Of a stretch of 64,000 nucleotides of DNA, positions 1 to 10,700 are shown piece after piece. The DNA lies in assembly GCF_018128225.1 (NCBI RefSeq), contig NZ_CP072377.1, positions 620,001 through 684,000 on the forward strand, read 5' to 3'. The notes beneath the pieces are model-generated. The model was not told the DNA's origin, did no database searches, and was given only the letters and a program-made list of their open reading frames with translations. The first letter of the stretch is position 1, and the number at the start of each line of letters is the position of its first letter. The position numbers were made by a program, and so were the translations under genes. The stretch is from Leptotrichia sp. oral taxon 218 (GTDB lineage: Bacteria; Fusobacteriota; Fusobacteriia; Fusobacteriales; Leptotrichiaceae).

Positions 1-228
1 GTTTTAGGATGGGTTCTTACAGGTGTGGGAATTTATTCTTATTTGTCATTAATTTGGGAAGATTTGCCATTTTGGATACTTCTTTTAATAGCAGGACTTG
101 TAATTTTTGGACTTGGTGTGAAAGAAATTGTTGATAAGAGAAATTTTAACAAATTTCCTAAAAAATCTAAACCTAAAAAAGTTGAAGAAGCTGAAGAAAT
201 CGAAGAAGCTGAAGGAATTAATAAATAA
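1..228 (+). CDS. C-terminal end of a membrane protein (partial)
   Basis: The frame is open from the first base of the window, so this is the 3' end of a gene that starts upstream; at least 75 residues are visible. It shows two hydrophobic stretches (the LTGVGIYSYLSLIW region and the FWILLLIAGLVIFGLGV region) followed by a highly charged tail of Lys-Pro and Glu-rich repeats. This looks like a membrane anchor with a cytoplasmic tail. It ends 9 bases before fabD, whose ribosome site lies in the gap, so the two genes are probably co-transcribed. I do not recognise the family, and no function is assigned. Confidence 0.6.
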   Translation, partial: VLGWVLTGVGIYSYLSLIWEDLPFWILLLIAGLVIFGLGVKEIVDKRNFNKFPKKSKPKKVEEAEEIEEAEGINK

Positions 229-237
229 GGAGAAAAA

Positions 238-1143
238 ATGTCAAAAGTTGCTTTTGTATTTCCTGGTCAAGGAACACAATATGAAAAAATGGGTGAAGTT
301 TTGTACAGCAGTGTAAGCTGTGAAAATAAAAAGATAATAGACGAAATTTTTGAAAATAATGAAGAAGTGAAAAAAGTTGTATTTGAAGGAACAAAAGATG
401 AATTAAAAGATACAAAATTTGCACAACCAGCAATAGCTTTATTTTCAGTAATTTTAACAAAATTGTTAAAAGAAAAAGGAATAAATCCAGATTTTGTTGC
501 AGGACATAGCTTGGGAGAATATAGTTCGCTGTATGCGGCTGGATTTTTGAATGAAATTGATACATTAAAATTGATTTCTGCCAGAGGGAAAATAATGAGT
601 GAAGCTAAAATAGACGGTTCAATGGCTGCAATTTTAGGATTACCTGCAAATGAAGTGGAAAATATTTGTTGTGAAATTGATGGAGTAATTGAAGCGGTAA
701 ATTATAATGAACCTAAACAAACAGTTGTTGCGGGAGAAAAAGCTGCAATTGAAAAAAGTTTGGAGATCTTTAAGGAAAAAGGAGCTAGAAGAGCATTGCC
801 ACTTGCGGTATCAGGACCATTTCATTCATCACTTATGAAACCTGTTGCCGAAGTTTTGAAAAAAGAATTTGAAAATTATAGCTGGAGTGACGCAAAAACA
901 CCAATTGTAGCTAACACTACGGCAAATATTTTGACTTCATCTGATGAAATAAAAACGGAACTTTATAATCAGACATTTGGTCCTGTAAAATGGGTTGATA
1001 CAATTAACAAACTTAGCGAAAATGGAGTTACAAAAATTTATGAAGTTGGACCTGGAAAAGTTCTTGCTGGACTTATTAAAAAAATCAATAAAGAAATAGA
1101 AGTTATTAACATTGAAAATGTAGAAAATATAGAAAATATATAA
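238..1143 (+). CDS. fabD: Malonyl-CoA:ACP transacylase
   Basis: This cytoplasmic enzyme transfers malonyl from CoA to acyl carrier protein and supplies type II fatty acid synthesis. The 301-residue protein has the usual family length. It shows the GQGTQ motif near the N-terminus, the nucleophile elbow GHSLGE with Ser91, and the catalytic His196 in SGPFHSS. The start ATG follows GGAGAAAA at good spacing. It is followed by acpP, which makes its substrate, and then fabF. The C-terminus ends in an Asn/Glu/Ile-rich repeat tail (ENVENIENI), a minor lineage-specific extension. Confidence 0.97.
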   Translation: MSKVAFVFPGQGTQYEKMGEVLYSSVSCENKKIIDEIFENNEEVKKVVFEGTKDELKDTKFAQPAIALFSVILTKLLKEKGINPDFVAGHSLGEYSSLYAAGFLNEIDTLKLISARGKIMSEAKIDGSMAAILGLPANEVENICCEIDGVIEAVNYNEPKQTVVAGEKAAIEKSLEIFKEKGARRALPLAVSGPFHSSLMKPVAEVLKKEFENYSWSDAKTPIVANTTANILTSSDEIKTELYNQTFGPVKWVDTINKLSENGVTKIYEVGPGKVLAGLIKKINKEIEVINIENVENIENI

Positions 1144-1189
1144 TTTACACTAAAAAATTAAGTATTTTTAAAAAAAATTCTTAAAATAG

Positions 1190-1218
1190 TTGCAAAATTT
1201 AAATTCTTTTGGTATAAT
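1190..1218 (+). promoter_or_regulatory. Sigma70-type promoter of acpP
   Basis: TTGCAA at 1190-1195 and TATAAT at 1213-1218 are separated by 17 bases. The start codon of acpP is 35 bases further on. A separate promoter fits the high expression usual for acyl carrier protein. Confidence 0.75.
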
Positions 1219-1252
1219 AATTTTAGATATATTAAAACGGAGGTGGCATTTA

Positions 1253-1474
1253 ATGCTAGATAAAATTAAATCAATAGTTGCTGAACAATTAGGAGTTGAC
1301 GAAGATCAAGTTACTGAAGATGCGTCATTTGTTGATGATTTAGGAGCTGATTCACTAGATACAGTTGAATTGATTATGGCATTCGAAGAAGAATTTGATG
1401 TAGAAATTCCTGATGAAGATGCACAAAAAATTAAAACAGTTAAAGATGTAATGGAATATATTGAATCTAAATAG
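1253..1474 (+). CDS. acpP: Acyl carrier protein
   Basis: This small acidic protein carries growing acyl chains on a phosphopantetheine arm. The 73-residue product contains the attachment motif GADSLD, with the modified serine at position 34, and the usual acidic helix II. The start at 1253 is chosen because it follows a strong GGAGGTGG site; the in-frame TTG-type starts further upstream would add a non-homologous extension that overlaps the promoter. It lies between fabD and fabF, has its own promoter and is closed by a strong terminator, so it can be made in excess over its neighbours. Confidence 0.97.
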   Translation: MLDKIKSIVAEQLGVDEDQVTEDASFVDDLGADSLDTVELIMAFEEEFDVEIPDEDAQKIKTVKDVMEYIESK

Positions 1475-1490
1475 TTATTAGATTTACTTT

Positions 1491-1515
1491 TAGGGGGTGT
1501 TTCCCCCTTTTTTAT
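1491..1515 (+). terminator. Intrinsic terminator after acpP
   Basis: A GGGGG / CCCCC stem with a five-base loop is followed directly by six T residues. It uncouples acpP from fabF. Confidence 0.9.
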
Positions 1516-1543
1516 TGAAAAATTTTAAAAAAAATGTTAAAAT
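1515..1543 (+). promoter_or_regulatory. Sigma70-type promoter of fabF
   Basis: TTGAAA at 1515-1520 and TAAAAT at 1538-1543 are 17 bases apart, immediately after the acpP terminator and about 70 bases before the fabF start. Confidence 0.65.
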
Positions 1544-1610
1544 ATAAAAGAGTAGATAATAATTAAATTATAGATCTAAATTGATAATAATAAAAATGAG
1601 AGGTGTATCG

Positions 1611-2846
1611 ATGAAAAGAGTAGTTATAACGGGAATAGGCTTAGTAACGCCATTAGGAACTGGAAGAGAAAAAGCTTGGAAAAATTTGTTGGCTGGGGAG
1701 TGTGGAATTGATAAAATCACTCAATTTGATAGTTCAAATCATCCTGTACATATTGCAGCCGAAGTGAAAGATTTTGAGGCAGAAAAATTTATTGAAAAAA
1801 AAGAAATGAAAAAAATTGCTAGATTTTCACAATTTGCAATAGCGGCGTCTAAAGAAGCATTAGAAGATGCAAAACTTGAAATTACAGAAGAAAATGCGGA
1901 TAGAATTGGAACAATTATTGGATCAGGAATTGGTGGACTTGATGTGATAGAACAAGAAGTGGAAAAATTAGTTACAAGAGGACCAAAAAGAGTGTCTCCA
2001 TTTTATATTCCAGCAGCTATCGCAAATATGGCTTCTGGAAATACATCAATTTATACTGGAGCAAAAGGACCAAATAAAACAGTTGTAACCGCTTGTGCAT
2101 CAGGGACAAACTCAATTGGTGATGCTTTCCAGACAATTTTATTAGGAAAAGCAGACGCTATGATTGCGGGAGGAACAGAAGCTACTGTGACACCTTCTGG
2201 AATTGCAGGATTCGCAAACTTAAAAGCACTTTCTACTAATCCTGATCCTAAAACTGCTTCAAGACCATTTACTGCGGATAGAGATGGATTTGTATTAGGA
2301 GAAGGAGCAGGTGTTTTGATTTTGGAAGAATTAGAACATGCAAAAGCTAGAGGAGCTAAAATTTATGCAGAAGTTGTAGGATATGGGGAAACAGGAGATG
2401 CATATCATATGACAGCGCCATCTGATGGTGGAGAAGGAGCCGCTAGAGCTTTTAAAATGGCAATGGAGCAAGGAAATGTTAAACCTGAAGAAGTTGGGTA
2501 TATAAATGCACATGGAACTTCAACTCCAGCAAATGACAAAAATGAAACACAAGCGATAAAAACAGCATTTGGAGAACATGCCTATAAACTTTCAGTAAGT
2601 TCGACAAAAGGTGCGACAGGACATTTATTGGGAGGAGCAGGTGGAATTGAAGCTGCATTTTTAGCGTTGGCTATTGATGAAGGAATAATGCCACCTACAA
2701 TAAATTATGAAAATCCTGATCCGCTTTGTGATTTGGATTATGTGCCAAATGAAGCTAGAAAAAGAGATATTGAAGTTGGAATGTCAAGTTCACTTGGATT
2801 TGGTGGACATAATGCAGTGCTTGCATTTAGAAAATATAAAGGATAA
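1611..2846 (+). CDS. fabF: 3-oxoacyl-ACP synthase II
   Basis: This condensing enzyme elongates acyl-ACP with malonyl-ACP. The start at 1611 gives 412 residues, the normal FabF length, and follows GAGAGGTG; the longer in-frame start at 1581 adds ten residues without homology. The catalytic triad is visible: Cys162 in TACASGTN, His301 in NAHGTSTP and His338 in [12 protein letters not shown]. It has its own promoter after the acpP terminator. The next gene, rnc, lies beyond a short hairpin, so the transcript may continue into rnc. Confidence 0.97.
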   Translation: MKRVVITGIGLVTPLGTGREKAWKNLLAGECGIDKITQFDSSNHPVHIAAEVKDFEAEKFIEKKEMKKIARFSQFAIAASKEALEDAKLEITEENADRIGTIIGSGIGGLDVIEQEVEKLVTRGPKRVSPFYIPAAIANMASGNTSIYTGAKGPNKTVVTACASGTNSIGDAFQTILLGKADAMIAGGTEATVTPSGIAGFANLKALSTNPDPKTASRPFTADRDGFVLGEGAGVLILEELEHAKARGAKIYAEVVGYGETGDAYHMTAPSDGGEGAARAFKMAMEQGNVKPEEVGYINAHGTSTPANDKNETQAIKTAFGEHAYKLSVSSTKGATGHLLGGAGGIEAAFLALAIDEGIMPPTINYENPDPLCDLDYVPNEARKRDIEVGMSSSLGFGGHNAVLAFRKYKG

Positions 2847-2861
2847 TTAATATTAATTTAT

Positions 2862-2888
2862 AGTCAAACTGTTATTTGCAGTTTGGCT
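2862..2888 (+). terminator. Hairpin between fabF and rnc
   Basis: A 10-bp stem (AGTCAAACTG paired with CAGTTTGGCT, one G-U) has a seven-base loop. No T-run follows, so it is a weak terminator, or an RNA-processing or attenuation structure placed just before rnc. Confidence 0.5.
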
Positions 2889-2917
2889 ATTAATAAATAA
2901 GGAGGTGAAAGGAAAAA

Positions 2918-3619
2918 GTGAAAAGAAATTCAGAAGAACTTATGGAAAAAATAGGATATGAATTTAAGAATAGAAAGTATTTGGAAAAAGCTTTGACACA
3001 CAGATCGTATTCGAATGAAATTGAAAAGACGAAACGCTATAACAATGAAAAGCTTGAATTTTTAGGGGATGCTGTGCTAAATTTGATAACGACGGAATAT
3101 ATTTACGAAAGATATGAAGGAAAGACAGAAGGTGAACTTGCTAAATTAAAAAGTCAGATTATAAGTGAACCAGTATTTTCTTCGATTTCGTCTGATATGG
3201 AATTGGGTGAATATTTATATTTGAGCAATGGTGAAATTATGTCTGGTGGAAGACATAGAAAATCAATTTTAGGAGATGCATTTGAAGCGTTAATTGGTGC
3301 AATTTTTAAAGATTCTGATTATTACACTGCTAAAAAAGTTGCATTGAAATTTTTACTTGATAAAATAGATAATCTTGAAGAAATCGAAGGAACAGGAGAC
3401 CACAAAACAATTTTGCAGGAAGTTGTTCAAGGAAAATATAAGAAAATGCCAGAATATGTGCTAATCGGGACTAAAGGACCTGATCACGACAAAATTTTTG
3501 AAATTTGTGTAAAATGGAATGACGAGATTTTTGGTGTAGGTGTAGGTAAAAGTAAAAAAGAAGCGGAAAAAAATGCAGCAAAAGAAGCACTTGAAAAAAT
3601 AAAAAAATTGAAAAAATAG
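2918..3619 (+). CDS. rnc: Ribonuclease III
   Basis: RNase III cuts double-stranded RNA in rRNA and mRNA processing. The 233-residue protein has the family signature NNEKLEFLGDAV at about residues 42-53, with the catalytic acidic residues, and a C-terminal double-stranded RNA-binding domain from about residue 160 onward (KTILQEVVQ to the Lys-rich end). The start is GTG, preceded by GGAGGTGAAAGG. The hairpin upstream could be a self-cleavage site for autoregulation, as RNase III does in other bacteria, but that is inference. coaD follows after 9 bases. Confidence 0.96.
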   Translation: MKRNSEELMEKIGYEFKNRKYLEKALTHRSYSNEIEKTKRYNNEKLEFLGDAVLNLITTEYIYERYEGKTEGELAKLKSQIISEPVFSSISSDMELGEYLYLSNGEIMSGGRHRKSILGDAFEALIGAIFKDSDYYTAKKVALKFLLDKIDNLEEIEGTGDHKTILQEVVQGKYKKMPEYVLIGTKGPDHDKIFEICVKWNDEIFGVGVGKSKKEAEKNAAKEALEKIKKLKK

Positions 3620-3628
3620 GAGAACAAT

Positions 3629-4129
3629 ATGAAAAAAAAGGCTTTGTATCCAGGCAGTTTTGATCCAATAACAAAAGGTCATTTGGACATCATTAGGCGT
3701 TCTTCAAAATTATTTGACAAAGTGGTAATTGGGATTTTTAAAAATTCTACAAAATCAAAATCTTGGTTTTCTGATGAAGAGAAAATTGCGATGATAAAAG
3801 AAACTTTGGAAAAAGAAAATATAGAAGCAGAAGTTAAAATTTTTAATGGATTATTGGTAGATTTTATTCGTCAGGAAAAAGTTGATATTTTAATTCGTGG
3901 ACTTAGAGCATTGTCAGATTATGAGTATGAACTGCAGTTTACGCTTACAAATAAGACACTTGCAAAAAGTGAATATGAAACAGTATTTTTGACTGCGTCA
4001 AGAGAATATTTGTATTTAAGTTCCAGTTTGGTTAAAGAAGTTGCACAAAATAATGGAGATTTAAGTCATTTTGTGACAAGAGAAGTGGAAGAAAAAATAA
4101 TAGAAAAATTGAAATTAATGAATGAATAA
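3629..4129 (+). CDS. coaD: Phosphopantetheine adenylyltransferase
   Basis: CoaD adds AMP to 4'-phosphopantetheine in coenzyme A synthesis, the source of the arm carried by acyl carrier protein. The 166-residue protein has the nucleotidyltransferase motif YPGSFDPITKGHLDI at the N-terminus, the substrate-contact segment IRGLRALSDYEYE, and the SSSLVKEVA motif near the end that corresponds to the family ISSTxVR element. It lies 9 bases after rnc with its own AGGAG site, so co-transcription is likely. Confidence 0.97.
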   Translation: MKKKALYPGSFDPITKGHLDIIRRSSKLFDKVVIGIFKNSTKSKSWFSDEEKIAMIKETLEKENIEAEVKIFNGLLVDFIRQEKVDILIRGLRALSDYEYELQFTLTNKTLAKSEYETVFLTASREYLYLSSSLVKEVAQNNGDLSHFVTREVEEKIIEKLKLMNE

Positions 4130-4199
4130 ATAAATTAATTAATAAAAAAATGAGAAAACTTAATTCAATATTAAATGTGCAAAAAAGGGGGTGTGAGTT

Positions 4200-5570
4200 T
4201 TGGCAGCAAAAAAGGAAAAGACAAAATTTGTGTGTTCGGAATGTGGATACAGTTCGCTAAAGTGGCTTGGAAAATGTCCAAATTGTGATTCTTGGGGAAC
4301 ATTTGAAGAAGAAGTGGAATTAAAAGTATCTAAAAATATAGTATCTCAAGATATTTCTATAAGTAAAATTTCGGAAATAGAAATAGAAAAAGAATTTAGA
4401 ATGAAAACTTCATTTGAAGAATTTGACAGAGTTTTAGGTGGCGGACTTATAAAAGGGGAAGTTGTGCTTGTGACAGGAAGTCCTGGAATTGGAAAGTCAA
4501 CGCTTCTTTTGCAGTTGTCACAGGAATATTCAAAATTGGGAACAGTTTTTTATGTTTCTGGGGAAGAGTCGGCAAGTCAGATAAAACAAAGAGCGGACAG
4601 AGTAAATGTAAAAAGTGAAAATTTGTACATTGTGAGTGACACAAAAATTGAAAATGTTGAAAGCATTATTTTGAAGGAAAAACCGAAAGTCGTTGTCATT
4701 GATTCGATTCAGACAATGTATTCACAAAATTTGTCTTCCATTGCTGGTGGAGTTTCTCAAATTCGAGAAACTACGCTAAAAATAATTGAAATTGCGAAAA
4801 AGAACGACATTTCTTTTTACATAGTTGGACATGTGACAAAAGATGGGAAATTGGCAGGACCTAAACTTTTGGAACATATGGTTGATGCTGTGTTGCAGAT
4901 TGAAGGGGAAGAAAGTAACTATTACAGAATAATTCGTTCGATAAAAAATAGGTACGGCTCTACAAACGAAGTTTCCATTTTTGACATAAAAGAAAATGGG
5001 ATAAGTGAAGTGAAAAATCCGTCAGAGTTTTTTATTAGCGACAGAGATGAAAAAAATATCGGAAGTATAATAGCTCCAATTTTTGAAGGAAGCAGAGTGT
5101 TTTTGTTTGAAGTGCAGTCTCTTTTGGGAACGCCAAATTTTGGAATGCCACGACGGACGGTGGAAGGATATGATAAAAATCGGGTTGAAATCTTAAGTGC
5201 AGTTTTGTCCCGTTCGTTAAAAGTGGATGTAAATTCTAAAGACATTTATATCAATATTCCTGGAGGAATTGATTTGAGTGACAGAAGTTCAGATTTGGCT
5301 GTAGTTTTTTCACTTTTATCTTCGATTAGTGGAAAGCCGATTAGTCAAAAAATAGCGGCAATTGGTGAGTTGGGACTACGAGGGGAAGTGAGAAAAGTTT
5401 CGTTTATAAAAAACAGAATAACGGAGTTGGAAAAATTAGGCTTTACAGGAGTTTATTTGCCAAAAAGCCACAAAGAAGAATTGGAAAATGAAAAAAATAG
5501 TAAATCCAAGAGAAAAATAAAACTAAATTACATAAGCAATATAAGTGAATTAGTTGAAAGGATAAAATAA
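4200..5570 (+). CDS. radA: DNA repair protein RadA
   Basis: RadA is a RecA-like ATPase that helps branch migration of recombination intermediates. The 456 residues match the family. In order they show a four-cysteine zinc finger (CSECGY ... CPNCDSW, about residues 13-32), a Walker A motif GSPGIGKST, the RadA-specific KNRYGST motif (usually KNRFGST), and a C-terminal Lon-protease-like domain. The start is TTG, chosen because it follows AAGGGGGTG and places the zinc finger at the usual distance. disA follows after four bases, a pairing common in many bacteria. Confidence 0.96.
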   Translation: MAAKKEKTKFVCSECGYSSLKWLGKCPNCDSWGTFEEEVELKVSKNIVSQDISISKISEIEIEKEFRMKTSFEEFDRVLGGGLIKGEVVLVTGSPGIGKSTLLLQLSQEYSKLGTVFYVSGEESASQIKQRADRVNVKSENLYIVSDTKIENVESIILKEKPKVVVIDSIQTMYSQNLSSIAGGVSQIRETTLKIIEIAKKNDISFYIVGHVTKDGKLAGPKLLEHMVDAVLQIEGEESNYYRIIRSIKNRYGSTNEVSIFDIKENGISEVKNPSEFFISDRDEKNIGSIIAPIFEGSRVFLFEVQSLLGTPNFGMPRRTVEGYDKNRVEILSAVLSRSLKVDVNSKDIYINIPGGIDLSDRSSDLAVVFSLLSSISGKPISQKIAAIGELGLRGEVRKVSFIKNRITELEKLGFTGVYLPKSHKEELENEKNSKSKRKIKLNYISNISELVERIK

Positions 5571-5574
5571 AATA

Positions 5575-6645
5575 ATGAAAAAACTGACAAATAGAAAAAA
5601 GATATTAGAATACATATTTAAAATTATATCGCCAGGTTCGAAATTGAGAGAAGCCGTTGGTAGAATCCAAGAAGCAAAACTTGGAGCTTTGATTGTTTTA
5701 GGAAATCCTGAAGAGTTAAAAGATGTTATGGGTGGAGGATTTGAACTAAATGCCGAATATTCTCCACAAAGGGTTTATGAGCTTTCCAAAATGGATGGTG
5801 CGATAATTTTGTCTGAAGATATTGAGACAATTTATGGGGCAAATATTCAGTTGCAGCCAAATTACAACATAGAAACTGACGAGAGCGGTACAAGACATCA
5901 AGCGGCGCATAGAATAGCACAGCAAAAAGGAAATTTAGTAATAACAGTTTCTGAGAGAAGAAATAAAATAACTGTATATTTAGGTAAATTTAGATATTTA
6001 TTAAACGATATTGGAGATTTGTTGACAAAGGCTTCACAAGCGATAACGGCACTTGAAAAGTATTCTGTGAATATTGAGAAAATTCGCACTAATTTATCTA
6101 TTTTGGAATATGATAACACAGTTATGTTATTTGATATAATAGAATGTTTTAGAATGTATGGTCTATTTTTTAGAATGTCTGAAGAGCTAACAGAATATAT
6201 GGCTGAATTGGGGACAGAAGGTCGGCTTATAAAAATTCAGTATGAAGAAATTATGCTAAATAAAAATGAAAGTTTTGAAGCGCTTATAAGAGATTATCAA
6301 AAAGATTGCGCAAAAGTTGAAAGAATTGTGAGTAAAGTAAAAGATTTATCAAAAGAGGACTTGCTGGATGACGAGAAAATTTTGAATTTGTTAGGATATG
6401 ACATAAATGCCGCTAATTTAGATGAAAAAATTGAACCGAGAGGATATGGACTGCTTAATAATATTTCGAAGATTACTAAAAAAGATAAGGAAACTTTGAT
6501 AAAGGAATTTTCTGGAGTGCAGTCTATTTTGGCGGCTTCTGTTCAAGAAATAACGCAGTTGAAGGGGATTAGTAAATTTAGAGCACTTCATATTAGTAAA
6601 GCTTTAAAAAGAATAAAAAATAAGACTGCTTTGGACAGGGAATAA
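5575..6645 (+). CDS. disA: DNA integrity scanning diadenylate cyclase
   Basis: DisA makes cyclic di-AMP from two ATP and scans DNA for branched structures. The 356-residue protein has the diadenylate cyclase domain with MDGAII (DGA motif) and GTRHQAAHR (the RHR-type ATP-binding motif), then a helical spine, and a C-terminal helix-hairpin-helix DNA-binding region around IAASVQEITQLKGISKFRA. It follows radA by four bases; in other bacteria RadA is known to interact with DisA. A c-di-AMP system is therefore expected in this organism. Confidence 0.95.
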   Translation: MKKLTNRKKILEYIFKIISPGSKLREAVGRIQEAKLGALIVLGNPEELKDVMGGGFELNAEYSPQRVYELSKMDGAIILSEDIETIYGANIQLQPNYNIETDESGTRHQAAHRIAQQKGNLVITVSERRNKITVYLGKFRYLLNDIGDLLTKASQAITALEKYSVNIEKIRTNLSILEYDNTVMLFDIIECFRMYGLFFRMSEELTEYMAELGTEGRLIKIQYEEIMLNKNESFEALIRDYQKDCAKVERIVSKVKDLSKEDLLDDEKILNLLGYDINAANLDEKIEPRGYGLLNNISKITKKDKETLIKEFSGVQSILAASVQEITQLKGISKFRALHISKALKRIKNKTALDRE

Positions 6646-6672
6646 ATAAATTTAGAAAGTGAGAATTGTTGA

Positions 6673-7599
6673 ATGAAACAAAAAGAAAATAGAGTTACTG
6701 TCGGTGGACAAGCCGTTGTAGAAGGGGTTATGATGAGAGGTCCCAAAGCAATTGCTACGGCGGTGAGAAAACAGGATGGAAGTATTGTATATAAAAAAAG
6801 AATTTTGACAGAAAATAATAATAAATGGGTAAAAATTCCATTTATAAGAGGGATTATTTCTCTTTATGATGCAATGTTTATTGGGACAAGCGAGTTGATA
6901 TTTGCTTCAAATCAAGCTGGACTTGAGGAAGAGGAATTAACTGACAAGCAAATTGGATTTACAATTTTAACTTCGGTTTTGATAAGTATTGCGATATTTA
7001 TGTGGTTGCCGTCAGCAGTTGGAGGATTTTTATTTCCAGCAAATGTAGTTGCGGCGAACTTGGTTGAAGCAGTTATAAAATTGGTATTGTTTTTGGGATA
7101 TATTTTTGGAATTTCATTTTTAAAAGATATAAAAAGAGTGTTTGAATATCATGGGGCGGAACATAAAAGTATAATGAATTATGAAATGGAAAAAGAGTTG
7201 ACACCAAAAAATGCAAAAGTTTGTACAAGATTTCATCCAAGATGTGGAACAAGCTTTTTGCTTCTTGTAATGCTTGTAAGTATAATCGTTTTTTCGCTAG
7301 TAGATTTTATTTTACCAATGCCAAAAGGGAATCATCTGTTTATGTTACTTTATAAATTAGTTACAAGAGTGCTTTTTGTGCCATTTGTTGCGGGAATTTC
7401 ATATGAGTTTCAGAGATGGTCAAGTTTTCATTTAGATAACATTTTTGCTAAAATGATAGCAATTCCTGGAATGTGGCTGCAAAAGATTACGACTAGAGAG
7501 CCGGATGAAAGTCAGCTTGAAGTTGCAATTGTTGCGATAAAAGTATCACTTGGAGAAGAAGTTGACAATGCGACCGAAGTATTTGTTGAAAAAAAATAA
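6673..7599 (+). CDS. YqhQ / DUF1385 family membrane protein
   Basis: The protein has 308 residues and belongs to the DUF1385 family (Bacillus YqhQ). It shows the N-terminal signature VGGQAVVEGVMMRGP, several membrane segments, the internal motif EYHGAEHKSI and the RFHPRCGTSFLL motif. Conserved His, Glu and Cys residues in these motifs suggest metal binding or catalysis, but the molecular function of the family is not settled. It ends the housekeeping run, 27 bases after disA, and is closed by a strong terminator before the autotransporter array. Confidence 0.9.
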   Translation: MKQKENRVTVGGQAVVEGVMMRGPKAIATAVRKQDGSIVYKKRILTENNNKWVKIPFIRGIISLYDAMFIGTSELIFASNQAGLEEEELTDKQIGFTILTSVLISIAIFMWLPSAVGGFLFPANVVAANLVEAVIKLVLFLGYIFGISFLKDIKRVFEYHGAEHKSIMNYEMEKELTPKNAKVCTRFHPRCGTSFLLLVMLVSIIVFSLVDFILPMPKGNHLFMLLYKLVTRVLFVPFVAGISYEFQRWSSFHLDNIFAKMIAIPGMWLQKITTREPDESQLEVAIVAIKVSLGEEVDNATEVFVEKK

Positions 7600-7603
7600 A
7601 ATA

Positions 7604-7645
7604 AAAAAATCAGGAATGATAAATAATGAATTCCTGTTTTTTTTT
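7604..7645 (+). terminator. Intrinsic terminator after the DUF1385 gene
   Basis: CAGGAAT at 7611-7617 pairs with ATTCCTG at 7630-7636, with A-rich sequence before and nine T residues after. It can work in both directions and separates the housekeeping operon from the autotransporters. Confidence 0.85.
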
Positions 7646-7686
7646 ATAAATAGATTGTATAATTTGTGAAAAAAAAAATAAAAAAA

Positions 7687-7714
7687 TTGATTTTTTTTTA
7701 TATTATGGTATAAT
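7687..7714 (+). promoter_or_regulatory. Promoter of the first autotransporter gene
   Basis: TTGATT at 7687-7692 and TATAAT at 7709-7714, spacing 16. The start codon lies 56 bases downstream with AAAGGAG before it. Confidence 0.65.
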
Positions 7715-7770
7715 ATTCAAGAAGTTTTAAATAATAATAATATAAGAAAAAATAAAGGAGATAAAAAAAG

Positions 7771-10700
7771 ATGACAAACAATTTAAGAAAGGTAAAAAAA
7801 GATTTATGTGCTTTTGCAAAAAAGTGTAAAGACTTTAAATACACGGATTCTGCATTAATCACATTTTTAATAACAGGCGCAGTAAATATTTCACATAATT
7901 TATTTTCTGCAGAAACTGACAAAAATATAAAAAATCAAAAACAAACGATTTTTACATCTATTAAAGACATTCAAGGTAATATTGAAAAGACCAGAAAGGA
8001 AAATAACAAATTATTAAAAGACACAAATTTAGAACTAATTCAGTTGATGGAACAGGGAGATCATGTTGTAAAATCTCCATGGAGCAGCTGGCAATATGGA
8101 ATTAATGCTTTTTCAAACAACTGGGGAAGTTCATACAAGGGAAGAGGAGATAAATCTGAAAAATATCCTTATGAAGGAAAATTTGAAAGAAGCCAAAACA
8201 GATTCGAGAGAAATATATCTCCCTTGAGTTCAAACTACGATTTGTTAAGCAAATCAAGAAACCCAAGATCAGCCACAACAAGCGGAAGATTCGGCTACGA
8301 GAGAGGATATGGAATTTCAAGCACAGAGAAAAAACAAGAGCCAGTGGGAACTCTAAATATTGATGCTTCAATTAAGCCAAAAGAAATACACAAATACGCT
8401 ATTGCTGCACCAAATATTAGCGTGAGCGCACCAGCATTAAACCCATTAACTATCCCAGCTGTAGTTCCACCTACTTTAACGATTCCAAAACCGAATCCTC
8501 CGAAGGTTAATGTGACACTACCTGCACCTAATGCGGATCCATTTGTGGATTTTTCGTACCAAAACGGGGTTATAATTCAAGGGTTACAGAAAAGTAGGAA
8601 AAGTGATTACAATGTTACTTATTCACCAACAGCAGCACCAGGATCATGGTTTTCAGATGGAGGGAATCATGAGTTTTGGTTAGGATATAAGCCGACATCT
8701 GCAACAACAGGAACATTGGTTCCAGAGTATGGAATAGATAATAATATAAATACTGAAGGATATGGTATAAATAATGCATGGAGAACTGCTACCCGTATAG
8801 ATAATCAAAGGATTGGTGCCTTATTTTATTATAAAACTAATCCTAATGTATCAGGGAGACCTGATAGTGAAGCTGCTTTCTCAATAAAAAATATGAAACT
8901 GCATTTAGCAGGAGATATAGGAAGGTCAGGAAAATCTTATGGCTATACAGGTTTTCCGGAAAAGAAAGGAGCATTAGGTATACATGGTGTATGGAACGGA
9001 GAACTTTCCAATATAGAAGCTAATCTTTATGGTAAAGCAGCATTTCTAAGTCTTGAAACTTGGCATGCAGGAAAAATTAAATTTGATGAAACCAATGGAA
9101 TAAAGGTAAATATTACTAAAGCAAATTTAACTGAGACAGGAGCAGGAGATAACAATACAATATTTTTTATTTATCCAGGGACATATGATAGAATAAAAAG
9201 AGAAAATTCGACTGCAGGTGCAACAAAACAACGGGGAGGATTTGTTGGAAAAGTTGATGCCGACATAAAAACTAATAAAAATATCGTATATTCAATTTTA
9301 GGTGTTCAAGGATCTTATGAAATAGATAGTAAAGGAACTTATAATATAACAGGAAATGAAAATATTGTATATTCTGGTTATGGGTATGTACCTAATTGGA
9401 ACAATTTACTAGGTACAGGAACTAAAGTTGTAGAAGATAAACTAAAAACTGGTATGACCCCAAGCATAAAATTAACAGTATCTCCAATAATAAACGGTAA
9501 TAATAATGTTGTTTTGTTATTTAATAGCATGATGCCTAAAGATCAATCTAAAGATATTAATGTATACGATAAGAGAAACCAACCTCAAGTGGATCTTTGG
9601 CAAAGTACGCCTGTAGGAATTTATCAAGGTGAAATCTTGGCTAAAGCTCAAATAGGAACTACAGAATTAACACCAGGAAGTATGGCAGAAGGAAATGTAG
9701 GAATTTATTCTAGATCTGGACAAAGGGGAGAAGATACCAAGCTTGTAGCAAAAATAGTTCCATCATCGGATTTGGGGGCTACTGATACTGATATAGAATA
9801 TGATAAAGATGAAATACATTCTTTACAAATTAATAATATTGATATAAATTTTGGGAAATATTCTAAAAATGGAGTTATGATTGCAGCTGAAAGAGGTACA
9901 GTAATTGATGTTGCCAAAGATTCAAACTCTCATTCTACCGAAGTTAAAGATAGAAACGGATTTAATGTTACAACTGGGGAAATAGATAATACAACTGTTA
10001 AAATAATGTCAAAAACGGATGTTATAAAAGATTATGCTGGAACTACTCCACTAAAAGCATCTTATGATGATAGTAAAAATGAAGTAGCGACAGGTACAAC
10101 CATTGCCTATGCATCAGGTAAATGGGATCATGAATTTCCTTCTTCTAGCGCTCAAAATTTTACAGGACAAGGAAGTCAAATAAACATTGGAAGAAATGTT
10201 GTTATGACAGCTCGTTATAAAGATTATACACCAGCAGGTTCTACAACAAAAGTAGAGTCATTCCCAGCGGCATACGTGGCTAAAGATAGCGGTATAATTA
10301 CAGCTGCAGGAACTACTGATGCGAAAGGATTTGGATCTATAATTGCGTATGCGGATAATAATGCGAAGATTACATTGGATAAAGCAGCTACGGCGGTTGA
10401 TGAGTGGGCTGCAAGTGATGATGCTACGAAACCGTATTTGTATAAGAATATTGGGGGATATGCAAATAAAGGAGCAGATGGTGGAAGTACAATAACGTTT
10501 GGAGGAGATGTTAAGGTACGTGGTATCGGAGGATTTTCTAATGGAGCTGGTTCGGTAATTAAATTTGAAGGTACTAATAATGAGATTTATTCGGCAAAAG
10601 AAGGAGGGCTTATAGCTTTAGATGGCGGTAAGATTGACTTTAAAGGTGGAAAGATTGATACTAGAAAAAGAAATTCTACAGATGATTATAGCGGAGTTGT

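Noticed and set aside
1190-1252. Longer N-terminus for acyl carrier protein
   Set aside because: The extension overlaps the promoter and its translation is unlike any acyl carrier protein. The ATG at 1253 has a strong ribosome site.
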